A stretch of DNA of 33,373 bases from Clostridium sp. 27_14 (GTDB taxonomy: Bacteria; Bacillota; Clostridia; TANB77; CAG-508), in contig MNRQ01000012.1 in assembly GCA_001916035.1 (NCBI GenBank), positions 1 through 33,373 on the forward strand. The letters run 5' to 3'. Below the pieces are notes generated by a model. It saw nothing but the letters and a program-made list of their open reading frames with translations, had not been told where the DNA came from and searched no databases. How positions within the stretch are numbered: the stretch's first letter is position 1; each line of letters starts with the position of its first letter. Positions 15,608 through 23,875 of the stretch are shown piece after piece. The position numbers and the translations under genes are program-made.

Positions 15608-15973
15608 TTGTCAGAAGAAACACTAAAGGAACTGGTAAATATAGTATCTGTAGAAGGATATATAGGTACCAAGCCAGCAACTAAAATAGTTACATATGGC
15701 GGTAAAGTAACTAATTTTATGTTTGTAATTAGAGGTAAGAAAGATGTTATACCAACTTATATACCTGTTATTGCATGGGGAGATAAATCAGAACAATTAA
15801 AGAATTGTGATGTTGGGACAAAAGTAAAATTCTATGCAAGGATGCAGAGTAGGCAGTATATAAGAAAGAAATCTCCCAAAAAATGCAAAGATGAAGTTGA
15901 TTTTTATGAAGCAGAATATGTTGAAACGTATGAATTATCTGTTTTAAGAGTAGTATCGGTTGTAAAAGAATAA
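15608..15973 (+). CDS. SSB-like OB-fold protein, C-terminal part
   Basis: This 121-residue ORF matches the SSB OB-fold pattern: V-S-V-E-G-Y-I-G-T-K-P-A, then N-F-M-F-V-I-R, Y-I-P-V-I-A-W-G-D-K-S-E-Q, V-G-T-K-V-K-F-Y-A-R-M-Q-S-R-Q-Y and Y-E-L-S-V. In the two-OB-fold single-stranded DNA-binding proteins of Clostridia this is the second domain. The only start is TTG at 15608, with no ribosome binding site. The frame is open upstream only to 15581, which supports it being cut off from the preceding ORF. A strong terminator follows. DNA or RNA binding is inferred from the fold alone. Confidence 0.7.
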   Translation: MSEETLKELVNIVSVEGYIGTKPATKIVTYGGKVTNFMFVIRGKKDVIPTYIPVIAWGDKSEQLKNCDVGTKVKFYARMQSRQYIRKKSPKKCKDEVDFYEAEYVETYELSVLRVVSVVKE

Positions 15974-15976
15974 GAT

Positions 15977-16021
15977 AAAGAAAATGAGTAAAAAAATAAT
16001 TTTTTTGCTCATTTTCTTTTG
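15977..16021 (+). terminator. Intrinsic terminator after the SSB-like gene
   Basis: AAAGAAAATGAG (15977-15988) pairs with CTCATTTTCTTT (16008-16019). The loop also contains A6 and T7 runs that extend the stem. Confidence 0.85.
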
Positions 16022-16092
16022 TGCAAACAAATATGTGAACTTTAAAATGTTCTAAATAAGTGTAAATGTTATTAATGTTTGTTTTGGTTATT
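16021..16092 (+). repeat. Mosaic repeat copy 5 (degenerate module B)
   Basis: GTGCAAACAAATATGTGAAC ... AATGTTTGTTTTGGTTATT retains the module B interior almost intact (TTTAAAATGTTCTAAATAAG and TGTAAATGTTATTAAT). The closing GCGGAC/GTCCGC stem is mutated by transitions to GTGAAC/GTTTGT, with pairing partly lost. Confidence 0.7.
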
Positions 16093-16222
16093 GAAAAACT
16101 AAAAAAAATAAAGTATAATGTCATAGATGTTTTTATAGAAAAATATGAATTTTTAAAATATATAAATGTAAGAGAAAAAATTATATAATATTTTGATTTT
16201 TTTGGAAAGGAGGGTTATTGTA

Positions 16223-16987
16223 GTGGGACTTAATCAATTTTCAAGAACAGAATTACTGATAGGAAAAGAAGGAATAGAAAAATTAAATAATGCAAAAGTT
16301 GCAATTTTTGGTTTAGGTGGTGTAGGTTCATTTGTTGTAGAGGGATTAGTAAGAGCAGGTGTACAAAATTTTATATTGGTTGATGATGATAAAATTTGTT
16401 TAACAAATCTGAATAGACAAATAATAGCTACTAGAAAAACAATAGGTAAGTACAAAGTTGATGTGGCAAAGGAAAGAATATTGGAAATAAATCCAAGTGC
16501 AAGTGTAGAAATATATCAAGAATTTTTTATGCCAGAATCAAATACAAAAATTATTAAAGAGGATTTAACTTATGTAATTGATTGTATAGATACAGTTACA
16601 GCAAAAATAGAAATAGTTAAACAATGTAAAGAAGAAGGTGTGCCAGTTATATCAGCATTAGGAACTGGAAATAAATTAGACCCTTCAAAGTTTGAAATAA
16701 CAGATGTATACAAAACAAGTGTATGTCCATTAGCCAAGGTGATGAGAAAAGAATTAAGGAAAAGAAACATAGAAAATTTAAAAGTAATTTATTCTAAAGA
16801 AGAGCCTATAAAGCCAGAAGAAACAAGTGAAAGTAGTTGTAAAACAAATTGTATATGCCCACCAGGAACTAAAAGAAAATGTTCAATTAGAAATCAAGTT
16901 CCAGGAAGTATATCTTTTGTTCCTTCTGTTGCTGGGTTAATGATTGCAGGTGAGGTTGTTAGAGATATATTAAAAGGAGAATATTAA
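16223..16987 (+). CDS. tcdA: tRNA threonylcarbamoyladenosine dehydratase
   Basis: TcdA (CsdL) is a ThiF/E1-like enzyme that uses ATP to cyclise the threonylcarbamoyl group at A37 of ANN-decoding tRNAs (t6A to ct6A). The 254 residues show R-T-E-L-L-I-G near the N-terminus, the nucleotide loop G-L-G-G-V-G (30-35), the D-x-D and N-L-N-R-Q region of the E1 fold, and V-I-D-C-I-D. A Cys-rich C-terminal segment (C-K-T-N-C-I-C-P-P) is followed by P-G-S-I-S-F-V-P. I choose GTG 16223 because AAAGGAGG at 16206-16213 is at ideal distance; the open frame begins earlier without a usable site. It is 6 bases before the ttcA-like gene, forming a tRNA modification operon. Confidence 0.9.
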   Translation: MGLNQFSRTELLIGKEGIEKLNNAKVAIFGLGGVGSFVVEGLVRAGVQNFILVDDDKICLTNLNRQIIATRKTIGKYKVDVAKERILEINPSASVEIYQEFFMPESNTKIIKEDLTYVIDCIDTVTAKIEIVKQCKEEGVPVISALGTGNKLDPSKFEITDVYKTSVCPLAKVMRKELRKRNIENLKVIYSKEEPIKPEETSESSCKTNCICPPGTKRKCSIRNQVPGSISFVPSVAGLMIAGEVVRDILKGEY

Positions 16988-16993
16988 ATAATT

Positions 16994-17824
16994 ATGGAAA
17001 GATATGAAGAAATAGAAAAAAGTATAGTAACAACATATAGAAAGAAAATTTGGAGTAAATTTATAAAAGGAATAAAAGAATTTGAAATGATTCAAGATGG
17101 TGATAAAATTGCGGTTTGTATTTCAGGTGGAAAAGATTCAATGCTACTTGCAAAATGTATGCAAGAATTAAAAAAACATAGAAAAATGGATTTTGAATTA
17201 GTATTTTTAGTAATGGATCCAGGATATAATCCTGTAAATAGGCAAAAAATCATAAATAATGCTAAGATATTAAATATACCAATAACAATATTTGACAGTA
17301 ATATATTTGATGTTGTTGCTAAAATTGAAGATCATCCATGTTATGTATGTGCAAGAATGAGAAGAGGATTTTTATATAGAGAAGCACAAAGATTAGGTTG
17401 TAATAAAATAGCATTAGGTCATCATTTTGATGATGTTGTAGAAACTATTTTAATGGGTATGTTATATGGTGCTCAAATGCAAACAATGATGCCTAAATTA
17501 CATAGTACATATCATAAGGGAATGCAGTTGATAAGACCATTATATTATGTTAAAGAAGATGATATAATAAGATGGGCTAAAAGAAATGAATTAGATTTTA
17601 TAAAATGTGCATGTAAGGTTACAGAGAAAAATGCTAAAAGTGATTCTAATGGTTCAAAGAGAGCTGAAATGAAAGATTTATTAAACCAGCTAAGAGGAGT
17701 TTACGACAAAGTGGACATGAACATTTATAATAGTACTAAAAATGTAAATTTGAATACACTTATTTCTTATGTGAAAGATGGTGAAGTTCATCATTTTATG
17801 GATGATTATGAGAATAAAATATAG
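16994..17824 (+). CDS. TtcA-like tRNA thiolation ATPase
   Basis: This is a PP-loop ATPase of the TtcA/TtuA family, which adenylates tRNA and inserts sulfur; TtcA makes 2-thiocytidine at position 32. The 276 residues contain the PP-loop I-S-G-G-K-D-S (43-49), the paired cysteines C-Y-V-C (116, 119) that hold the Fe-S cluster in this family with a third Cys in the K-C-A-C segment, and L-G-H-H-F-D-D-V-V-E-T. The product is close to the usual length. It follows tcdA closely and probably shares its transcript. Which tRNA position is modified cannot be told from sequence. Confidence 0.85.
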   Translation: MERYEEIEKSIVTTYRKKIWSKFIKGIKEFEMIQDGDKIAVCISGGKDSMLLAKCMQELKKHRKMDFELVFLVMDPGYNPVNRQKIINNAKILNIPITIFDSNIFDVVAKIEDHPCYVCARMRRGFLYREAQRLGCNKIALGHHFDDVVETILMGMLYGAQMQTMMPKLHSTYHKGMQLIRPLYYVKEDDIIRWAKRNELDFIKCACKVTEKNAKSDSNGSKRAEMKDLLNQLRGVYDKVDMNIYNSTKNVNLNTLISYVKDGEVHHFMDDYENKI

Positions 17825-17923
17825 CTAATTTGATATGATTTAATAGATTAATTTTTGAAAACTAATATTTAATAACTTATTAATAAGAAAAACGCAAGAA
17901 TAATTAAAGAGGAGAGTGATGTT

Positions 17924-19022
17924 ATGCTAGAACTAGAGGAAAATACAAAGATTTTAGAAGAGTTGAATGCAAAGTTGCAAGATTTGGGTGAGTCTCTTTG
18001 ACATATCTAAATTGGAAGATGAATTGAAAGAATTAGAAAAACAGACTACAGAAGCGGATTTTTGGTCAGATTCGAAAAAATTAAGTGTAGTTTTAGGAAA
18101 GATAAAAAGTATAAAATCAAAATGTGAAAATTATAGAAAGATAGAAAAAGAATTAAGGAATTTGATAGAGATATCAGAATTATTAAAAATAGAACTTGAT
18201 GATGAAATGGCAAAAGAAGTAACAAAGAACACAAAAAATTTAGTCAAAGAAATAGAAAAATTGGAAATAGCAACATTGTTTTCTGGAAAATATGATAATA
18301 TGAATGCAATAGTAACAATACATCCAGGTGCAGGTGGTACAGAATCACAGGATTGGGCAGAGATGTTGTATAGAATGTATAATAGATGGGCAATGCAAAA
18401 TGATTTTTCAATTAAGGAATTAGATTATCTTGAAGGAGAAGAAGCGGGATTAAAAAGTGTTACTTTTGAGGTATTAGGAGAAAATGCTTATGGATACATG
18501 AAATGTGAAAAAGGTGTTCATAGATTAGTTAGAATTTCACCATTTGATAGTGGTGGAAGAAGACATACATCTTTTGCGTCTGTTGAGGTTTTACCGGAAA
18601 TTACTGATGATATAGAAATAGAAATAAATCCAGATGATTTAAGAGTGGATACTTATAGAGCTTCAGGAGCAGGTGGTCAGCATATAAATAAAACATCATC
18701 AGCAGTAAGAATAACACATATCCCAACTAATACGGTTGTGGCATGTCAATCAGAACGTTCTCAAATTCAAAATAGGGAAACAGCAATGAAGATGTTAAAA
18801 TCAAAACTATTAGATTTAAAGGAAAAAGAACAAAAAGAAAAAATAGAAGATTTAAAAGGAGAACAAAAAGATATTGCTTGGGGTAGTCAAATACGTTCTT
18901 ATGTATTTTGTCCATATACTATGGTGAAAGATCATAGGACTAATTATGAAGTTGGAAATGTGCAGAGTGTTATGGATGGAGATTTGAATGGATTTATGGA
19001 AAGTTTTTTGAAGTTAAAATAA
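17924..19022 (+). CDS. prfB: Peptide chain release factor 2 (programmed +1 frameshift)
   Basis: RF2 recognises UGA and UAA stops and triggers peptide release. The gene begins at ATG 17924 (AAAGAGGAG at 17907-17914), reads 25 codons ending G-E-S-L, and meets the in-frame TGA at 17999-18001. Slippage at CTT-TGA-C moves the ribosome +1 into ...L-D-I-S-K-L-E-D and on to 19022, for about 365 residues. GGGTGAG lies just ahead of the slip site as the internal Shine-Dalgarno-like stimulator. This is the classic autoregulation: low RF2 makes the ribosome pause at UGA and shift. The G-A-G-G-Q-H motif (catalytic GGQ) and the D-F-W domain-1 segment are present. The frame break here is natural, unlike the others in the window. 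Confidence 0.95.
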
Positions 19023-19058
19023 TTTATTACTATGATAAAAAATAGAATTTCTTTTAAA

Positions 19059-19284
19059 TATGTCTAGCTACGACCTTATCTTAAGACTAATTGAAATGTT
19101 GATTGAAGAAAAAGAGAAAAACTTTCAATTAAGAGAAGATAAAAAGAATGACAAAGACTAGTAGTATACATAGTCGAGAGTATGGAATTAAATTGCAGTT
19201 TTTTCCAGCTCTTTTTTTGTACAAAAAAAAGTATGTGTAATTGCAGTACACATACTAGTTTACATATATGTCTCATACGACCTG
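19059..19284. repeat. Near-direct repeats flanking a palindrome and a tiny ORF
   Basis: ATATGTCTAGCTACGACCT (19059-19077) and ATATGTCTCATACGACCT (about 19266-19283) bracket about 190 bases. Between them lie a 33-codon ORF from ATG 19060 to TAG 19161 (M-S-S-Y-D-L-I-L-R-L-I-E-M-L-I-E, charged helix, no ribosome binding site) and the perfect hairpin GTATGTGTA-ATTGCAG-TACACATAC (19231-19255). I cannot assign it. It may be a small mobile-element relic or a regulatory RNA. The rest of the 19023-19444 gap has GCTAAA/TTTAGC (19301-19316), a weak hairpin. Confidence 0.4.
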
Positions 19285-19444
19285 TGACACATTGCTTAAG
19301 CTAAAAATATTTTAGCATAATTAAGATAAGATGTCAATTATTTTATTAAATTTTTTATTGACTTGAAATTTTTAAAACAAATTTTCTTGTATATTTATGC
19401 TAAATATGATAAAATATAAAAAAATGCAAAGGAGGATTTTGTAC

Positions 19445-19801
19445 GTGATACGGGCAAAAAGAATATCTGCTAGATATATAAAAGCAGACAAAGTACGGCT
19501 CCAGGGAGACCATAGAGCAATAGAACCATATTTAAACAAAGGTTACAATATTATAACTAGTGCCAATGGAAATTGGGTACTTGCGAGAAATGCTAAAGTT
19601 TATGTAACAATGGAAGGTGAGGACGGAAGCATTTACACTTATAATATGAGGATGCAAATATTAGAATTTTATGGAAGAGTAAAAATTTCTGAAAATTTAG
19701 TAAATGAATTTTTAAGAGATTTTAATGAAAATAAAATTTTGGTATATGCAAACGGAACTTATGCTGCATTGATTGAAAAAGCAGGAGAAGGGGAACGGTA
19801 G
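19445..19801 (+). CDS. Hypothetical protein (118 aa)
   Basis: I do not recognise this protein of 118 residues. It is soluble and basic at the N-terminus (I-R-A-K-R-I-S-A-R-Y-I-K-A-D), then has an alternation of short strands (V-R-L-Q-G-D-H-R-A-I-E-P-Y-L-N, N-W-V-L-A-R-N-A-K-V-Y-V-T-M) and a helical end. GGAGG at 19431-19435 is 9 bases before GTG 19445, so that start is chosen; the open frame extends up to 19397 without a suitable site. An intrinsic terminator overlaps the stop codon, so the gene is a single unit. Confidence 0.6.
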   Translation: MIRAKRISARYIKADKVRLQGDHRAIEPYLNKGYNIITSANGNWVLARNAKVYVTMEGEDGSIYTYNMRMQILEFYGRVKISENLVNEFLRDFNENKILVYANGTYAALIEKAGEGER

Positions 19802-19812
19802 TTCCTCTTTTT
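19789..19812 (+). terminator. Terminator overlapping a stop codon
   Basis: AGGGGAAC (19789-19796) pairs with GTTCCTCT (19801-19808), with one G-T pair and a GGTA loop, followed by TTTT. The TAG stop of the preceding ORF sits in the loop and right arm. Confidence 0.75.
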
Positions 19813-19887
19813 CCATATTATATAAGAGAGAATTAAAAATTTAATTCTTTTTATAAATTTATATAAACTATAAAGGAATGTGACGAA

Positions 19888-20850
19888 ATGGATACAATAG
19901 TATTAAAATTTGGAGGAAGTTCTGTAGCAGATAATGAGAAGTTAAAAATTGTAGCAGAAAAAATAATAGGGTTGTATAATAAAAAAAATAATATAGTTGT
20001 GGTAGTTTCTGCACAAGGAAAAACAACAGATAAATTAATAAAAGAAGCAAAAGAACTGTCAGAGTTTCCAGAAAATAGAGAAATGGATATGTTGTTAAGC
20101 ACAGGGGAACAAATAACTATTGCTAAATTAAGTATTTTATTGAATGAGATGGGATATAATGCAATTTCATTGACTGGTTGGCAAGCAGGAATTTATACAA
20201 ATAATACTAATATAGATGCTTTGGTGCAAAATATAGATGTTTCAAGAATAGAAAAAGAACTTGCAAAAAGAAAAATTGTTGTTGTTGCTGGTTTTCAAGG
20301 GTATAATGATAATATGGATATTACAACTTTTGGTAGAGGTGGCTCAGATACGACTGCAGTTGCAATAGCAGCAGCACTAAAAGCTAAAAATTGTTATATA
20401 TTTTCTGATGTAGATGGAGTATATACGTCAGATCCAAATAAAATTTTTAAAGCTAAAAAAATACCGGCATTAGCTTATGAGGAAATGCTACAATTATCAA
20501 GTGAAGGGGCAAAAGTTTTGCATGGCAGATGTGTGGAGATAGCGGAAAAATATAAGATACCTATAATAACAAAATCGACATTTAATAATAAGGCTGGAAC
20601 TGTTATATCAGATATAATAGAAGAAAATACGGTGAAAAGTATTGTAAAAAAAGAGATTTCAAGGATATCTATAGTTGGAACAGGAATCGTAAGGAACATA
20701 GAACTTATTAAAGAAGTATTGAATCTTATTAAAGAAAATAAAGTGGAAATGTTAGAGTTTAATGTGACAGAAAGTAAAATCTCAATAGATTTTAAAAATG
20801 TAGTTTCAGAAAAAATATTAGAACAAATACATCAAAAAGTAATTGAATGA
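19888..20850 (+). CDS. Aspartate kinase, short form
   Basis: Aspartate kinase phosphorylates aspartate in the first step to lysine, threonine, methionine and diaminopimelate. The N-terminal kinase domain is complete: L-K-F-G-G-S-S-V-A, G-E-Q-I-T-I-A, T-F-G-R-G-G-S-D-T-T-A and S-D-V-D-G-V-Y-T-S-D-P. But the protein is only 320 residues; monofunctional lysC products have about 400, with two ACT regulatory domains. Here the kinase domain is followed after T-V-K-S-I by only one ACT-like segment (I-S-R-I-S-I-V-G-T-G to the end). The first ACT domain appears absent, so feedback control may be altered. No other biosynthetic gene is adjacent. The ribosome binding site is weak (AAAGGAATG). Confidence 0.88.
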   Translation: MDTIVLKFGGSSVADNEKLKIVAEKIIGLYNKKNNIVVVVSAQGKTTDKLIKEAKELSEFPENREMDMLLSTGEQITIAKLSILLNEMGYNAISLTGWQAGIYTNNTNIDALVQNIDVSRIEKELAKRKIVVVAGFQGYNDNMDITTFGRGGSDTTAVAIAAALKAKNCYIFSDVDGVYTSDPNKIFKAKKIPALAYEEMLQLSSEGAKVLHGRCVEIAEKYKIPIITKSTFNNKAGTVISDIIEENTVKSIVKKEISRISIVGTGIVRNIELIKEVLNLIKENKVEMLEFNVTESKISIDFKNVVSEKILEQIHQKVIE

Positions 20851-20854
20851 TAAA

Positions 20855-21003
20855 GAACAAAAGCGGACATTAATAACATTGGCACTTATTAGAACATTTT
20901 AAAGTCCGCGTCTTTGTTCGTGCGCGAAATTTGCTTTACAAATTTCTGTGCATTGTTATATTTTATATTCTAGGAAGTTCGGAGAACTTTCCTAGAATAT
21001 AAA
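20855..21003 (-). repeat. Mosaic repeat copy 6 (inverted, B-linker-A)
   Basis: On the plus strand GAACAAAAGCGGACATTAAT opens module B, followed by GTCCGCGTCTTTGTTCGTGC, the linker hairpin GAAATTTG/CAAATTTC, CTGTGCATTGTTAT, and module A as TATATTCTAGGAAGTTC-GGA-GAACTTTCCTAGAATATA. It is the only full copy in reverse orientation. It fills most of the 20851-21143 gap. Confidence 0.9.
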
Positions 21004-21042
21004 AAAGCTATGTAAAGAAAGATATTTATATAGCTTTTTACT
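21002..21042 (+). terminator. Intrinsic terminator
   Basis: AAAAAAGCTAT pairs with ATAGCTTTTT across an AT-rich loop. It lies beyond the inverted repeat and probably ends the aspartate kinase transcript. Confidence 0.65.
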
Positions 21043-21143
21043 TAATTGCCAAAATGTTCAAAAAGCCTTGAAAAAAATTAAAAAATCATGTATTATATGA
21101 AAGAATGATAGAAGAAAAATTGCAAAAAAGGAATGTGATTAAA

Positions 21144-22718
21144 ATGAAATCTAATTTTTTTAAATATGTATTTGCAATATTTGTTATATGTATAATGGTT
21201 TTTGCGGTATACAAAATAAAAACAGAAGAAAAAAAGGAAGAAGAACAACAAGCTACAATAAGTACGGAAGAAAAAAAAGTAACAGAAATAACTTTAGGAG
21301 TAGCATCATTAGATAGTACAAATCCAATATTAAGTAAAAATAAGAATATACAAGATATATCAAGATTAGTATATGAGCCATTAATTCAAATCACATCAGA
21401 TTATAAAGCAGAAGGGTGTTTAGCAAAAGAATGGGCAAAACAAAATGCTACGACATATATAATAAAGCTAAAAGAAAATGTAAGATGGTCAGATGGAGAA
21501 AAATTTACAGCAGATGATGTTAAATTTACAATTGATAAAATTAAAAATTCTAGTTCAATTTATGTTACACAAGTTCAAAATATAGCCAATGTTGAAATCA
21601 CAGATGATTATACTTTAAAAATAATTTTAAATAAGGAAATACCATTTTTTGAATATCAATTAACATTTCCAATAATGTCAAGTCAATTTTTCCAAGATAA
21701 AGAATTTAATGCTAGTTTGGTGCCAGTAGGAACAGGTATGTATAAATATACTGATGTTCAATCAACATATTTAACTCTTGAAAAAAATAATAACTGGTGG
21801 GATACTAAAACAAAGTTAACCATAACAAAAGTAACAGTGAATTTATATTCATCATTAGCTGAATTATATAATAGTTTCAAGATGGGAAGTATTGATATAA
21901 TAGACACAGATAATAATAATTTGCAAGAATATATAGGAACAATAGGATATGCTAAAAAAGAGATGAAGGGTAGAGAACACATATTTTTGGCTTTAAATAA
22001 TACAAGTAATTTTTTATCAAGGAAGGAAATAAGAAAAGCAATATCATATTCTATAGATAAAACTAATATAGCATCAAATATATTTAATAATCAGTATTTT
22101 ACATCAAGTTTTCCATTAGATTATGGTTCATGGATTTACCAAGAACAAGATGCAAGTGCCGGATATAATCCAGATCAAGCAAAAAAGATTTTAATAGATG
22201 GTGGTTGGAGTTATAAAAGTAATTATTGGCAAAAAATAGAAAATTATAAAACACAGAGATTACAATTAAATCTTGCTGTAAAGGCAAGTGATTCGACTAG
22301 AGTTGCTGTTGCACAAAATATTGCAGCACAGTTAGAAAACCAAGGAATACATGTAAATATAGTACAATTATCAGATGATCAATATTATAATAGCATAAAT
22401 GTTAAAAATTATGATATGATTTTATGTAGTATAAATCTTTCATTAACACCAGATTTAACAACATTTTTTGGTGATAACAATATAGCTAATTATCAAAATG
22501 ATGAGGTAAGGTCAATTATGGAAGAAGTGAAAAATACAACAGATGAAAACACATTAGTTAATAAATATAAACGATTAGCAGAAATTTATAAAGAAGATGT
22601 ACCGTATATAAGTTTATATAATAATAAATTTACTGTGGCATATAATACAGGATTAAAAGGTGATGTAACACCAAATTGGTATAATGTATTTTACCACATT
22701 GCAGATTGGTACAAATAA
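21144..22718 (+). CDS. Peptide ABC transporter substrate-binding protein
   Basis: This is a family 5 extracellular solute-binding protein (OppA/DppA type), which captures oligopeptides or similar ligands outside the membrane. From ATG 21144 it has a basic start, a hydrophobic segment (F-K-Y-V-F-A-I-F-V-I-C-I-M-V-F), and a glutamate-lysine-rich spacer. The domain follows: N-P-I-L-S...R-L-V-Y-E-P-L-I, W-S-D-G-E-K-F-T-A-D-D-V-K-F-T, and the later R-K-A-I-S-Y-S-I-D-K segment. No clear lipobox follows the hydrophobic segment, so it may be membrane-anchored by it and not a lipoprotein. The start at 21105 would add 13 residues and has a poorer ribosome binding site than AAAAGGAA before 21144. No permease or ATPase gene is adjacent. 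Confidence 0.88.
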   Translation: MKSNFFKYVFAIFVICIMVFAVYKIKTEEKKEEEQQATISTEEKKVTEITLGVASLDSTNPILSKNKNIQDISRLVYEPLIQITSDYKAEGCLAKEWAKQNATTYIIKLKENVRWSDGEKFTADDVKFTIDKIKNSSSIYVTQVQNIANVEITDDYTLKIILNKEIPFFEYQLTFPIMSSQFFQDKEFNASLVPVGTGMYKYTDVQSTYLTLEKNNNWWDTKTKLTITKVTVNLYSSLAELYNSFKMGSIDIIDTDNNNLQEYIGTIGYAKKEMKGREHIFLALNNTSNFLSRKEIRKAISYSIDKTNIASNIFNNQYFTSSFPLDYGSWIYQEQDASAGYNPDQAKKILIDGGWSYKSNYWQKIENYKTQRLQLNLAVKASDSTRVAVAQNIAAQLENQGIHVNIVQLSDDQYYNSINVKNYDMILCSINLSLTPDLTTFFGDNNIANYQNDEVRSIMEEVKNTTDENTLVNKYKRLAEIYKEDVPYISLYNNKFTVAYNTGLKGDVTPNWYNVFYHIADWYK

Positions 22719-22732
22719 TTTTTGAAAAAGTA

Positions 22733-22781
22733 TTGACAAAACAAAAATTTGGTATATAATACAAATATCAAACAAAAGTTT
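22733..22781 (+). promoter_or_regulatory. recA promoter with possible SOS box
   Basis: TTGACA (22733-22738) and TATAAT (22755-22760) are 16 bases apart. AAACAAAAGTTT at 22770-22781 is a palindrome near the start site, resembling a weakened GAAC-N4-GTTC LexA site. The promoter is clear; the LexA reading is tentative. Confidence 0.75.
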
Positions 22782-22805
22782 TATAAAAATAAGGAGGAAA
22801 AAATA

Positions 22806-23861
22806 ATGGCAGAAAATATAGATAAGAAAAAAGCATTAGAAACAGCATTAAGCCAAATTGAAAAACAATTCGGAAAAGGTTCTGTAATGAAATTAGGAGA
22901 TTATAAAGCAATGGAAATAGAGGCAATTCCAACAGGAGCACTAAGTTTAGACATGGCTTTAGGAATTGGTGGACTTCCACGTGGAAGAATAATAGAAATA
23001 TATGGACCAGAATCATCTGGTAAAACAACATTGGCATTACATGTAGTAGCAGAAGCACAAAAAGAAGGTGGAGAAGCAGCTTTTATAGATGCAGAGCATG
23101 CGTTGGATCCAGTATATGCTAAGAAATTGGGTGTAGATATAGATAATTTAATAGTTTCACAACCTGATACAGGTGAACAAGCATTAGAAATAACAGAAAG
23201 TTTAGTAAGAAGTGGAGCATTAGATGTAATTGTTGTAGATTCTGTTGCAGCACTAGTACCAAAAGCAGAAATTGATGGAGATATGGGTGATTCTCATATG
23301 GGATTACAAGCAAGATTGATGTCTCAAGCATTACGTAAATTAGCTGGGGCAATAAATAAATCAAAAACTGTATTAATATTTATAAATCAATTAAGGGAAA
23401 AAATAGGTGTAATGTTTGGAAATCCAGAGACAACAACTGGAGGAAGAGCGTTAAAATTCTATGCTTCAGTTAGATTGGATATAAGAAAAGCAGAAAATAT
23501 TAAACAAGATGGTGAAATAAAAGGAAGCAGAACAAGAGTAAAAGTAGTAAAGAATAAAGTAGCACCACCATTCAGAGAAGCTGAATTTGATATAGTATAT
23601 GGAGAAGGTATTTCAAGAGCAGGTAATATATTGGATATGGCAGTAAATATGGATATAATAGAAAAAAGTGGTTCATGGTTTAGTTATAATGGAGAAAGAA
23701 TTGGACAAGGTAGAGAAAATGTTAAGAAATATTTAAAAGAAAATCCAGAAATATTAGATGAAGTAGAAAGCAAAGTAAGATCAAATGCAGAAAAGGCCTT
23801 TGAAGAAAGCCTTGGAGAGGAAATACCAGAAATTGATATGGATGATGATGGAGAAGAATAA
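22806..23861 (+). CDS. recA: Recombinase RecA
   Basis: RecA forms filaments on single-stranded DNA, drives strand exchange and triggers LexA self-cleavage. The 351 residues include the Walker A loop G-P-E-S-S-G-K-T-T (67-75), V-I-V-V-D-S-V-A-A-L-V-P, the L1 and L2 loop regions (M-G-L-Q-A-R-L-M-S-Q and F-G-N-P-E-T-T-T-G-G), and an acidic tail (D-M-D-D-D-G-E-E). ATG 22806 has an AAGGAGG nine bases upstream; frame extension to 22749 is not coding. recX and scpA follow closely. Length and motifs are complete, so this copy is intact. Confidence 0.97.
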   Translation: MAENIDKKKALETALSQIEKQFGKGSVMKLGDYKAMEIEAIPTGALSLDMALGIGGLPRGRIIEIYGPESSGKTTLALHVVAEAQKEGGEAAFIDAEHALDPVYAKKLGVDIDNLIVSQPDTGEQALEITESLVRSGALDVIVVDSVAALVPKAEIDGDMGDSHMGLQARLMSQALRKLAGAINKSKTVLIFINQLREKIGVMFGNPETTTGGRALKFYASVRLDIRKAENIKQDGEIKGSRTRVKVVKNKVAPPFREAEFDIVYGEGISRAGNILDMAVNMDIIEKSGSWFSYNGERIGQGRENVKKYLKENPEILDEVESKVRSNAEKAFEESLGEEIPEIDMDDDGEE

Positions 23862-23875
23862 TATAAGGAGTTAGA

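Noticed and set aside
19060..19161. Type I toxin peptide
   Set aside because: The 33-residue ORF is too charged for a membrane toxin, lacks a ribosome binding site, and no antisense promoter is evident.
22768..23364. Leucine-rich open frames opposite recA
   Set aside because: They are antisense shadows of recA, with low-complexity Leu/Phe composition caused by AT-rich codons.
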